A DNA stretch of 40,458 nucleotides from Syncephalastrum monosporum B8922 (GCA_000697355.1 JNEN01000761.1:1-40458), one strand, 5' to 3'. Positions 22,858-33,065 are shown, counted from the first letter of the stretch. Notes: generated by a model from the letters alone, not told the origin. Translations and numbers: made by a program.

Positions 22858-22865
22858 TATATAAA
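22858..22865 (+). promoter_or_regulatory. TATA box of the ncRNA candidate
   Basis: TATATAAA preceded by six A, located about 60 bp before the predicted closing helix of the RNA. It fits transcription starting in the pyrimidine-rich stretch at about 22885-22915. Confidence 0.6.
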
Positions 22866-22914
22866 CGCGTCTTTTTTTCGCCTCTTCGCTTTTCTTTTCT
22901 TTTCTTTATTCAAT

Positions 22915-23232
22915 TTGTGGAGGGTGCCCCGGGGATGGCGAGGCCCCAGACCCAATGAAGCAGACAAGTTTCGACAGCTCATGCATTGCACTACCGCATG
23001 CGCAGCCTGGCTTGTATAAAGAAACGCAGGGTTGGACATTATCCGGATCTTCAGATTGCCCGGAGGCCCCTAGCCAGGGCTCAGTGATGGGCTCCCCTTC
23101 CAATCGGCCTTAATGGTTTTAAAAACAGTGAAGTGCGGAAGAGAATTGACGGGTGCTCATCTCCACGCGATAATTCTCGGGCAACGGACTACCTTTGGGT
23201 AGGACGGCTAAGAGGCACCTATTCTTTTTTTT
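22915..23232 (+). ncRNA. Candidate structured ncRNA, about 320 nt, unassigned
   Basis: No convincing ORF crosses this relatively GC-rich segment, yet it has RNA-gene architecture. There is an upstream TATA box. A closing helix pairs 22923-22928 (GGTGCC) with 23214-23219 (GGCACC), and eight T follow at 23225-23232, like a Pol III terminator. Internal helices are 22931-22934/22944-22947 and 22980-22984/22996-23000 with an 11-nt loop ATTGCACTACC. Others are a bulged 23062-23069/23089-23095, 23141-23147/23172-23178 (GAGAATT/AATTCTC), and a hairpin at 23189-23202 (CTACC-TTTG-GGTAG). I could not match it to U1-U6, U3, SRP, RNase P or MRP by conserved motifs. The 5' end is approximate. A non-coding Pol II transcript is the alternative. 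Confidence 0.45.
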
Positions 23233-24052
23233 ATGCAAGAGTAAAAATGATAAAGAAGAATAAAGAGAGGAAAAGGCGGGTACTTTCTTTTTTTAATACA
23301 GCGCGACGCGTCTTTAGTGTCACCCTTTGTGCAGATCTTTGCTTTATTTTCTTGCTGCTCATTATGGGTTTTGAAAGAAGGAGTTTCTTGAGCATGCTCA
23401 ACGTTCCGTTCTCTTTAAAGGTGCTCTGTTGGCCTATTCTTTTAGGTCATAGATTCACACGAAGAGATGTTTCATTATGCATTGCATGAATCACACCCAA
23501 ACCGAATACAAGAGGCCGAATACTGCTCTTCCCTGTTACCTTACCACACCAAAAAAAAAGTCACTCGACCGTTTAATAAACAATAAACATGATTGCTGCG
23601 GTATGCATATAATCATGCATATAGGAATAATACACCGCATAGAACAACGTGGAACTCACAGACGTCGTTCGTCTCTTAGCTATAAATACATATAATGATT
23701 TACGAAATGAGCGTATTCGCACGTTCTAGTGAGTATGAATCCTCTCGACTGATGTTATGAATATGATGCGCCATTCTACTTCGTTAACCCCATTTCCACA
23801 AGATGTAGAAAAATATGAATGAGGCATACACTCGAAATCAGGGGAATCGAGGGTAAAGTTGGAGAACCTCAACAAGTTTCCGTGGATTGCATTCAGCAGC
23901 GGTGCGCACGTGTGCATTGGCCAGATAATCAGGCACCAAAAAATCTCGAGATAGTGATCTATATATAATAATCTTAATATTCCGTACATCCATAATTACA
24001 TAAGCAAGACACAGAAGGCCCGGGCAGGGCGTCTGGCAAAGTAGACCACTTT
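23233..24052. other. Intergenic, about 800 bp without a gene
   Basis: AT-rich with only short ORFs of random composition. It separates the ncRNA candidate from the repeat promoter. Nothing else is seen. Confidence 0.5.
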
Positions 24053-24340
24053 GAGACGTCAACGGTACCTGACGTCAATCCTCATGAAGGTCTTTTCACC
24101 CGTATCCTTCGGTAAATGTGAACCGCGTGATAGCAAAGCAGGCCAATGGAACCTATGAAACTTGGAAAAAAAGCTTTACGTCCATTCTTGTCAGGGACAT
24201 ATCTTTTAGCTCTTTCTCCCCATTGGTAAAACGTGGATTGAGTGATAGCTTGGTTAGCCAATGGAGCCTATGAAACTTGGAAAAAAGCTCGACGTCAATC
24301 CCTGTCAGGTCCTTATCTTTTACTTCTCCTTTCCCATTGG
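24053..24340. promoter_or_regulatory. Tandem CCAAT/CRE promoter repeats
   Basis: Two copies of a unit of about 115 bp (24127-24241 and 24242-24340) plus a degenerate partial third (about 24073-24126). Each full copy has GTGATAGC, a forward CCAAT, CTATGAAACTTGGAAAAAA, an ACGTC element, GTCAGG, TATCTTTTA and a reverse CCAAT (ATTGG at 24222-24226 and 24336-24340). A perfect CRE, TGACGTCA, is at 24070-24077, with a GACGTCAA just before it. Duplicated transcription-factor sites suggest a strong, regulated promoter bound by a CCAAT (Hap-type) complex and a CREB/ATF bZIP. It could act to the right (the spliced micro-ORF unit) or to the left. Confidence 0.6.
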
Positions 24341-24539
24341 CACAGCTCGCCCGTGTTCTTGCATGAATATCGATTGACACGCGCTCTTTCTCATAAAAGT
24401 TCTTTTGTTTTTTCTCACGTCTACTTTTCTTCTTCTTCTTCTTCTTTACCCTGGTCAAGTCTTACGCTGGCAAGTATATACAAAAGGATTTTGGTTACAA
24501 GTATAAACTAATAAGAAGTGCTACATAGACCACTGCGTT

Positions 24540-25098
24540 CCCATAAGTCCCTTTGCCACCGGTTGCCCGCCCCCAACTGCACCGGTGTGCATGATAGTAA
24601 GTTGTCGCGTCGAGAGTACATGGTCTTGGACAACACTAACCTCCTTCTGAATGTATACTTAGCTTGCCATCTTCTCGCTCGCCTCGCCTCCTGTCTTCTC
24701 TTCCGCTCGCGCCTCTTCCTCTCTTCCGCTTGCTGCCCTCACATCAGAGGTTTTTTTTTCCGCTTTTTCCTCTGCCCGTAAGTGAAACAGATTCAGGTCC
24801 ATGCATTGAATATGAGGCATTAACACACGTTTCAGTTCCGCTCCTTCCTCGTTCTCCCTTTGCATCTCTTTCTCTCCGCTTGCTCTCCCTCTCTCCCTCT
24901 TCCCGTTTTGCGACCCACTAGCCGGCTATCGGTGGCCGGGACCACCGTCAAAACTTACCCCCCCAAAGACATGTGCCATAGCGCCAAATGTCTGCCCCAC
25001 GCCCATCGGTAAGTGCTTTTGGTTAATAATATGAAACTGAGACTCAGAAATGCAATCTGCTGCACAGTTCAGATGAGGCAGTGGCCAACAAGCCGTGA
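24540..25098 (+). ncRNA. Candidate spliced transcript with only a micro-ORF
   Basis: Three strong GTAAGT donors (about 24598, 24779, 25009) alternate with good acceptors (TACTTAG about 24660, TTTCAG about 24835, CACAG 25067). They define short introns typical of this genome, and the segments between are pyrimidine-rich like the 5' leader of BFR1. No long frame survives splicing. A 22-codon ORF does: ATG 24971, splice 25008/25068, TGA 25098, beginning MCHSAKC and ending SDEAVANKP. It is either a micropeptide gene, a non-coding RNA, or the remnant of a larger gene. The CCAAT/CRE repeats upstream would be its promoter. Confidence 0.35.
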
Positions 25099-25242
25099 GC
25101 GTGTATTGACGACCCCGGTCCCAGTAGCCGGTATGTATAATAAAAATGAAGTGTAGTTCACGAAAACTGATTTCGGAACGAAATTTCGTAGGCTAGTTAA
25201 GAAAAGATACCAATCGTCAATGCACGTCTATAAAGCGAATTC

Positions 25243-25262
25243 TTTTTTTTTTTTTTTTTTTT
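25243..25262 (+). promoter_or_regulatory. Poly(T) tract and TATA-like element before CCZ1
   Basis: Twenty T follow a CTATAAAG element at about 25228-25235, some 60-95 bp upstream of the CCZ1 ATG. The pair probably forms the core promoter and nucleosome-free region. Confidence 0.4.
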
Positions 25263-25321
25263 CGTGCATATCTCACACGAATCGGTGTTTCAATGAGGAT
25301 ATGTAGGACACGAGTAGTCGA

Positions 25322-27545
25322 ATGCAACGAGAAGTGGTGTTGGCTGTTTCGTTTCTCATGTCTAGTTCCAACCTCAGCACCACGTCCGCAACGGCTTCGA
25401 TGACGCCCGCCCTTGGCAGCACACCGCCACACCTGTCGTATTTCTGCGTATACAATCCATCGCTCGCCCAATCCGAAGACAACACCAAAGATCAGATCCT
25501 TTACTATACCGCGAAAAAAGTTGTCCCTGCCGATGTCAAAATGAAGCAGATTGGCCTTGCCCAGGCCTTGGTCAACTTCAGCTCGTATGTCTGAAACGCG
25601 TTCGTTAGCTCCGTTGGTTAACTTGTTCTCCTGTTGTTGCTGGTGTCCCTGCAGGGCTTTTTCACCTCAGCAACCAGCCCAAAATGTTCACTCGCAGAAA
25701 AATCGGCTTATTTTTTGGCAGCCTGAACCTGGATTCTGGATGCACATGTGTGTTGAGCTTGGCGTCGTGCGGAGACAAGTCAAGGACAACAAAGGCAAAG
25801 AAAAGCTTGTAACTGAATATTTGGACGCTCAACTGAGCGATCGTGCCCTCGAAGCCTTGTTGTGTTTGGGATACGAACAATTCAAAGTAAGTGGCATAAG
25901 GCAGAAGTAAAAGGGTCTATAACGCTGTCTACTCTTAGCTTTTAAACGGTACCATGACGTCCATCATGGATGGTCTTCCTCAGCGACAAGGTGCTCGGAC
26001 TTTGATGCACCATATCGAAGAATTCTTCTCCGAATGGATCTGGCAATGGGATCTCGATCGTCTGGACACTATGGTCTTCTCTGCTGTTTATCACGGCGTA
26101 CCACGGTTCCCCATAGAGCGTACAGACCATCAGCAGGTGCACGAAATTGTCTCTGCTTTACCAGCTGAACTCAACACTATCTACCATACCATGATTTTCG
26201 ATAGTGGCGGTATGGAGCTTGTCTATCGCTCACCGTCTCTCAAAATCACCGACGTTCGCGCCCTTCGTACATGGTTAAAGGGACGTGTACAGGAGTATAC
26301 GTCGAGCAAACCAAAGGAGAAGGAGGAGAAAAAGGAATCCAAAGTAACGTATCGCAGAGCACGGTGTTACGACGTACTTAATATCTGTCTTTCTAGATGT
26401 CCGGGATCAAGACCTTCACAAAATCGTTCTCTCATACACACATCCTCAACTATTTTACTCCATCAAAAAGCACAAGCACCACAGCCACCGCACCCGCAGA
26501 AGATACTACAAATACACTACCCTCGCCATCAGACATTCCCACTGCTCCATCTTCGCCAAACATAAATACAGCAGCAGATATGCCCCAGCATGGTATCTAC
26601 TTATCGGGGCGCATGCAGAAGACCGTCGTGGATTTAAGCGGCACAGCACAGACACGTATGGAATCAGAGGTGGTGCGAGTATACCTAGACAATGACGAAG
26701 GAGCGCTGGACGAATATTTCTTGGTCGCTTACAAGGTAAGTCAAGCGAAAGCTATGTCTTGTATATATTGACTTGCCTTCCTGGTATATAGCATAAAAGT
26801 GGCTTCATCTGGGTATTTCTTTTGCCATCTTACACGGAAGACATAGAAGACTTGCTGGCAGGTGTTACGTTCTATGCCGACCTCGAAAAACATATTGTGG
26901 ACTATCAAGTCGACAAAGTCAAGCACTGCTGCACCAAAGAGCTCAAAGAAAAAAGGTAGCGTCTTTCAAATGGCATGAGCTTCGAGCAATTCATTTATGC
27001 TGCCTAATATCAGTGTCTTCTCGCTCGGTAAAAACTTCAAGTATTTTTATTTTGCGAACGAATCTCTGGATATCAAGTGCACCTTGGGATCTTTGCTGGA
27101 AAAGCATGCGCTGACGAACGAGATGCTGCTTCAACTACTCGATATAAAGAATGATTTCGAAAGGTAGGCTAAAACAGCGAGTAGACCGAGCAGATCTTTT
27201 TTTGCTTACGTGACGCATAGTCTACACCATACCAGCGAGGTCTATACGAGGTCGACAAGCAACTACTGGCTAGCGGGCAATCGAGTGTTACCCCACCGGT
27301 CCACGGCAGATGCAGCAGCTCAAGAATCCACTCACGAGCACGCAGAGCGGCCGGACTCATCAGATGAAGAAGAACGCGGCCCCTCGGTCACCGCTGGAAC
27401 AGAGCACAGCGTGACAGAAGGGAGCGAGACGGTGGAACTGTATTTGATAGCAAGCAAAAAGGATACCACGATAGCGGATGTGGAAGAGGCACTCCGCAAG
27501 ATGGTGGCATCGCTTTCAGAAGTGGCTGTACCAGCAGGACAATAG
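25322..27545 (+). CDS. CCZ1: Vacuolar fusion protein CCZ1, 625 aa
   Basis: Seven exons: 25322-25584, 25655-25886, 25939-26343, 26397-26735, 26792-26955, 27014-27163 and 27221-27545, with introns of 52-70 bp. With Mon1 it forms the GEF that activates Rab7/Ypt7 on late endosomes, autophagosomes and vacuoles. The first Longin domain is unmistakable: LSYFCVYNPSLAQSEDNTKD, ILYYTAKKVVPADVK, QIGLAQALVNFS, NVHSQKNRLIFWQPEPGFWM. A Ser/Thr/Pro-rich linker (about 330-370) is followed by later Longin-like segments (YLSGRMQKTVVDLSG, HKSGFIWVFLLPSY, YWLAGNRVLP) and an acidic insert near 565. The start may instead be the ATG at 25358 (MSSSNLSTT), which would shorten it by 12 residues. Confidence 0.92.
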
Positions 27546-27776
27546 AAAACGGAGTGTTGCATGATGACGCATGCGCATTGCTCTTTATGTGCAGTTTGTG
27601 GCTCTAAATGTGGGGAAATGAAAGTGAGTGACACATGAAACTCGTTTTCGCTGACAGATGGTTCTTTTTTTCCAGAAGCGTGTATCTCTTCCTTCATATT
27701 TCCTACATTAGTACACATATATTTATCTAGTACTCACACAGGCTAGCTGTAAGATACACCTTCTATTACTCTTGAC

Positions 27777-29108
27777 ATGGTCCTCCAAGGTAAGACTCTC
27801 ATTATTATTGTTAATGGGTTGGACCGTCATTGAGTTGGACCGCGGTTCTTACCACTCTTCCCAGCTTTTCGCACGCTTTGTCAGCGACTCCAGCACCACC
27901 ACCCACTGCAACTGGAATCACCACCACATCAACCTCGACGTGCCTGCGTTGCAGCTATTCTGCGATGTCGTCATGACGGCGATTCTTTGCCTGACCAGAC
28001 GGCAGCCTCGAATGTGGACGACTTTTTGGCCCAGTCGTGGGTCCAGAAGAGCGAGCCTGAACTCTTATTTATTCAACGGGCAACTCGTGAAGGGGACCGG
28101 TAAACGAACCCGTTGGGCAGATCCCTTTTGCAGGATAGCTGACACATTGGATTGACAGGTGGTCAGGCCATGTTGCTTTCCCGGGCGGGAAAAATGAACC
28201 AGGCGAGACAGACGAAGACACGGTCGTACGCGAGACGATGGAAGAAATTGGTCTTGACCTCGCCAGTGACGCCTTTTTGCGGTTGGGGAAGCTGGATGCT
28301 CGTGAACTGACATCTACCATGAACGGGCAGCTGATGATGATTTTGATACCCTATGGTCAGTGATATCAACATCTATTAATGCTAGCCGCGAGACGTATCA
28401 CATGCATTATTCATCTTTACCCTTTGCTCTTCTTTAGTGTATATTCAGGTCGTACCCACTACACCAGAGATGACTCTCCAGACATCCGAGGTCGGTGCCG
28501 TCGAATGTAAGTCGAACTATGGCGAGTATACCATAAGAACGCCATACCAATACCGCTACTTTCTGCCAGGGGTGCCGCTGCGATTTTTCTTGACGCCGAC
28601 ACCGCACCCGGCGCCATGGATTCAGGAACCCTTGGCGGGTCGCCGCAGGCATATATCCAGCTCTCTAGGGCGTATTATGGCTCCCATTACTCAATATTCT
28701 CTCGGAACGATCAGTTTCCCCGCAATCGACCTACCGAGTGAAAGCGGCCACATGTTAAGGCTGTGGGGTCTGACCCTTGGTATGACACGCGAGCTAATCG
28801 AGATGACCGCGCCAGGGGGTGACGATGATGATAGCGGCGGGAGGCCTGCATGGCAGCGAAAAACAGAGCAAATCCCATTTGTAGCCATGGCCAAATCGCT
28901 GCCAACATACTCACACCCGGACTTATCGTTTCTGGTGACCCTTTTTGTACGACTATCCCCGAGAAAAGGCCGTAGCAAAGAGAAAATGTACTTTGCTGGC
29001 TTGCGTTGGGCTATTTATACAACCGTGCTGGTGCGTACTTCCGTTGCCATTGCACTAGCGTCGTGGTTCATCAGGCGCTCATTGCGTAATAATAGAAGTG
29101 TATTGTAA
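27777..29108 (+). CDS. Tail-anchored NUDIX hydrolase, 350 aa
   Basis: Five exons: 27777-27789 (only 13 nt), 27865-28099, 28159-28355, 28438-28506 and 28570-29108. The NUDIX box at residues about 93-115 reads GGKNEPGETDEDTVVRETME then EIGL, preceded by LLFIQRATREGDRWSGHVAFP. All acidic metal ligands of G-x5-E-x7-RE-x2-EE are present, so it should hydrolyse a nucleoside-diphosphate-linked substrate. The context around the box resembles the CoA/NADH-pyrophosphatase branch, but the substrate is unknown. A hydrophobic segment at about 318-338 followed by Arg residues (FIRRSLRN) predicts a C-terminal membrane anchor. The very short first exon is the least certain part. The stop lies 43 bp from the convergent AUR1 stop. 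Confidence 0.83.
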
Positions 29109-29151
29109 TATGTACAAGAAAGCAAATAGGATATGAAATATACCGCTTGGG

Positions 29152-30349
29152 TTACTTTTCCAGAGCTCTAGCAGAAGTGGTGGCATGCGAAGGGGAACAG
29201 GGTTCGCACACACTGCTACCGGCAGATGAAGCAGATGACAGCAGTGAAGGTTTCTCTTCGTCGGTGCAACTGGCCGCTTCATTGGGAAGCAGTCCTTCTT
29301 CCTCGTCCTTGGGTTCGACTGCTGCTATGGTACATCGACTGCGGCTTCCGGCACTTCGATCACGCTCAATGCTACAGAAAAGAGCACTGATGCTGAAAGA
29401 TTGCCCGAGATATTGCAAGCGCGTTTTTTTCGTAGGATCCACGGGCGGCAAATATTTGATAGCAAAAAAGTATGCAATGAATGCATAGATAGACCCGCCC
29501 ACCAGATCGATGAGATAGTGGTGCGTAAGATACATGGTTGACCACCAGAGCCACATCGTATAAGCCGTGCCGACAGGCCAGAACTTGGGCCAGCGGTAGG
29601 TGACAAAGAGCATCTCGATGGTCGCAGAAGCTGAGTGTAACGACGGGAAGGCGCCAAAAACGAGGGGGGAGGCGCCAAACGAGGAACTGTATAGGCTCAA
29701 GCCAAGGATTTTATCAATACGAGCCAGCCCTCCTGCTTCACCGGGAATCGAGTAGTTGGCTGGCGTGGATCCAAAGCTCATCTCGTACCCTGACGGGCGA
29801 GGTTTAATTAGATATGATAGTTCTTGGCAGTGTATTCTCGCGAGACTTACAAGGAGACGCGTTAGGAAATGCGAGCTGTGTGAGCACGCCAGCAAGATTC
29901 ATCCAGCCAAAGGCCTGGCCAAACACATCGAGAGAGCCTGGTGGACCGTAGACAAACAACACAAAGCTGAAAATAAAGGGCAGCGAAAAATGAATGACAC
30001 CATAAGGCAGCCATGCGAGAATATCGAGGACGGGGTGCTGATGCTTGGAGATTATTTCAGATAGGTTACCGCCATAGAGGACCCGCTCGAGCGTGGGTAG
30101 AATGTTGACAAATATATGGTGCGGCCTGTACTGGTCTGCGATGAACTGACAGGCATAAAAAGTCACCAGCCATGTGATGATAGGCAAGGCTGGCACAAGT
30201 AAGCGTTTGAGATACGGTATCACAATGCATCCGCAAACAAGAGCTATGGACAAAATGGCCCGAACAGGCCATGGAGGGCTTTTTATAATAAAGACATCGA
30301 CGAGAAGGAATGCCGCAAGGACACCGTATCTCAAGTCATACCAACGCAT
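29152..30349 (-). CDS. AUR1: Inositol phosphorylceramide synthase AUR1, 378 aa
   Basis: Two exons, 30349-29851 and 29789-29152, with a 61-bp phase-1 intron. The open frame upstream begins with TTG, so the start is the ATG at 30349 (MRWYDLRYGVL). It is a Golgi multipass membrane enzyme of the PAP2 superfamily that transfers phosphoinositol from PI to ceramide, an essential fungal step and the aureobasidin A target. Catalytic motifs are GAFPSLHSAS with H218 and THHYLIDLVGG with H257 and D261, the same H-x3-D spacing as in yeast. The fungal signature AFPNASPWYE crosses the splice junction. About seven hydrophobic helices precede a cytosolic Ser/Glu-rich tail. Confidence 0.93.
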
Positions 30350-30621
30350 GAAAAGAAAAGAAAAAAGTGGAGTAAAATGTATATATGTAGAAAATAAGCG
30401 AAGAAAAAAAATTAAAAGTGAAAACAAGGGCTCATGACTTCAACTGTGTAGGTTTATATGCTGTGATGTGGGTGTGGGTGTGGTGTAATGCGATTCTTCC
30501 TCGATCTCTCCCTGGGGAGACAGTGGGGATGGGTTTGGCTGATTAGGCTTAGATAAGTTGGCACAGACAGAATGGCAGCAATTTTTCTGAATTTCATCAG
30601 TGTGACACAATTCTTTTTGTT

Positions 30622-31401
30622 TCACTTGTGGGCCGTGACGCCCACAATGATACTCGGAACATCGGCTCCCGGTCCACCGTCCTGCTCGATTTGCCACCCA
30701 TCGCGCGATTCATGTGCCACGCCTCTGTCACCAACCACAGTCGACAACGGATCCGCATAAATCCATTCGAAAGCTTGCTTGCCGCTGTTCTCCAGGACAA
30801 GCCAGTAGATCTGTTTCTTCTTGAGCACAACTGTTTCGTCGGGATACCATTCGAGCACACCCATCGTGTTGGGTCCATCCTGGTCATCCAGCGTGTCGGG
30901 TTGAACCTGAATGCTTGTCGCGGCAATGCATTGCATTGACTCGAGCTCAGTGCAGATAGTAAGACGAGCGCGGATGGCGCTCAATTCGCCTTGGCTGATA
31001 GTGACGGGCAGCTGAACAGAATGCAAGTGCATGTGCCGCCACGGGAACAGACGGTCCCACCAGCTTTCGCCGCCGCTGTTGGTGGAGCTGGCTGTGCTGG
31101 TTGGCGCAGGGGAAAACGCCACAGCCGAGCCGTATTGGTCAATGACGCGTCCGGCTATGCCATCAGCCGGGGGAAAGCCGGTGTGCAGCACAATCTTTTC
31201 GTCACCATTGGAAAATGTCAGGTACTGTGATAAACTGTCTCTCGACACAAAGCAATGGGTCAGGGCGGCCACCACTAGCAAGCACACGATGAATCGTCGC
31301 ACCCAGGTCCACCGTGCTTGACAATGGATTTGCCGCTGGTGCTGATTTTGATAGTGCTGTGGGTCTTTCTGGGTGACTGGAATTGGGAGCTCGTCTTTCA
31401 T
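30622..31401 (-). CDS. Single-pass membrane protein, unknown function, 259 aa
   Basis: Single exon. The frame extends upstream in hydrophobic low-complexity sequence, but MKDELPIPVTQKDPQ at 31401 is a natural start. A Gln/His-rich cytosolic part of about 33 residues leads to one transmembrane helix at about 35-52 (RRFIVCLLVVAALTHCFV). An extracytosolic domain of about 200 residues follows, with beta-strand-like text (LHSVQLPVTISQGELSAIRA, IYWLVLENSGKQAFEWIY). Two Cys in TICTELESMQC may pair. It could be a lectin- or jelly-roll-like ectodomain, but I do not recognise the family. It is in tandem with AUR1, 272 bp upstream of it. Confidence 0.65.
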   Translation of the reverse strand: MKDELPIPVTQKDPQHYQNQHQRQIHCQARWTWVRRFIVCLLVVAALTHCFVSRDSLSQYLTFSNGDEKIVLHTGFPPADGIAGRVIDQYGSAVAFSPAPTSTASSTNSGGESWWDRLFPWRHMHLHSVQLPVTISQGELSAIRARLTICTELESMQCIAATSIQVQPDTLDDQDGPNTMGVLEWYPDETVVLKKKQIYWLVLENSGKQAFEWIYADPLSTVVGDRGVAHESRDGWQIEQDGGPGADVPSIIVGVTAHK

Positions 31402-33065
31402 GATAAGGTGATGCAGTGGGTATATACGTATGAACAAAGCGAAAAAGATAAGAGAGAAAGAAAGAAGAGGTGGAAAAAAGGAGGAGAAAAAAAAACAACA
31501 AAAAAGCCTGCGTCGTTTCATCCTGAGAAGGGCGCCGTGCTTTTGTTGCTCTGATCACACGCAGCACCTCAGCATAAACACTGACCGACTTCTTCATTCT
31601 GATTGACTCCCTTTTTATGTATCCCTTGCATCCCTGGCTTCATGTTTCTCCTTCCAGTTATGATGAGACCAAACTCACTTCTCTGCTATCTCACTGTCTT
31701 TACCAGTTTTTTCATTAGATAGAGCTTCTTTGGGCATGTTGTGTTTATCCGTCGTCTTGTGTGACCAATGCTGAGCCTCTTTGCGCGGTGGATGTATATA
31801 AATGCGCAGGCGTCGGAGTTCGTAAGTTCGCAACACGATAAGTTCAACGTTTGGTGAACAACATATCATGGAGAGGTGCATGAATATTTATTCCTGGGAC
31901 TGATTGTTGGTCAAAATTCGGGCTTCTTGTATCTCTTTAATACTACTCTTAATATTACTATGCTGCTTCTTTAAAGGAGTGCTTTAGTTGTTTTCGGATC
32001 GGCGTTTGCTGAAAAAGCATTTTTACAAAACTCAACGGAACAAAAGGGCCGACCTGAAGATAAAAACAGAATTGAATCGTGTCTTTTTTTCACCATTTAT
32101 GGGGATCCCACGGCCATCTCTTTTTCTTTTAAGGGCCATTATGAACTGTAAAACGTTGGTTGCCTTTCTACGCTATGCGAAAACAACGCTGGTAGCACAG
32201 CGACGGACTCGCAGTCAATTCTGCCTCATAGCGCGGCACCCAACCACGAGCAAAACAAGCGGGAATAAGGGTCCATTTATGGTACTACCCTACACATTAT
32301 TCGGTTCGAGTGAGCTGAGTATGCCATGCGTTTTTCTGTTGCTTTTGTCATTCAATACATATCACATCAATAATACACATACGCCTGCCTATGGCGTTCT
32401 ACTTCCGCTTTTGATCACAGTAGCGGTTGCTACTAGGACATATGAACTTTTGTGTATCTCCTTAGTAGAAATCTGAGAATGAGAATTGTACTTCTATAGC
32501 TACAGCTATAAAATCTTATTTCGTCGAACGACCACTGTGTCAAGTGAACTTGTGATCAGATGATTAGATTCGCGATATGATGCTGAATTAAGCAGATATG
32601 ATGAACTGGATACACGGCTAAGAGTATTTGTTACTTGACAAATATGCTGAATTGTACGTACCTGAAACATGGGTGGAATCATCCAGGGTTGCCAGAGCAG
32701 CAAAAAGATCTATTTATGGACAGGGCGTAATGTACACAACGCAGTCCTTCAGCTCCATCATGATATGATCAGAGCAAAAGAATACTTTATCAAGGTGGTT
32801 CCATAAAGGATGCAAAACGGTTGTCACGGAGGCAGGTGTGGAATGATGGAGCGAGTACGTGTTCTGATATCTATGGGAGAAAGAAATAAGGTTTTGATGG
32901 AATTTTATAAGTCACAAGTGGCGGGTAGACAACATATTGAGAGCGAGTACAAAAAATGAACCAACCAATGGCTTGCTTCTAGGGTAGTTTCGATCTCACT
33001 TATTCCTACTGTTGCGCCTTCCTTTTCCCGTCCCGCCCACCGCTCTTTTTGCCACAACTCCCATC
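31402..33065. other. Intergenic 1.7 kb between divergent genes
   Basis: Carries the divergent promoters of the membrane-protein gene (minus) and BFR1 (plus). The BFR1 end is pyrimidine-rich, ending TTGCCACAACTCCCATC before the ATG. A frame of 163 codons at 31988-32476 lacks a proper ATG start and family similarity. No RNA gene was found. Confidence 0.5.

Noticed and set aside
22915..23232. Assigning the structured locus to SRP, RNase P, RNase MRP, U1, U2 or U3
   Set aside because: Resemblances are only local (a GGGxGCTCAT-like piece as in MRP, a U1A-type loop). Defining motifs of each family are absent on both strands.
24518..24921. Reading the pyrimidine-rich exons as a Ser/Leu/Pro-rich protein
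   Set aside because: The text is a by-product of CT-rich DNA, which resembles 5' leaders elsewhere in the window.
31988..32476. 163-codon plus-strand frame
   Set aside because: Begins with TTG rather than ATG, shows no domain, and lies in AT-rich intergenic DNA.
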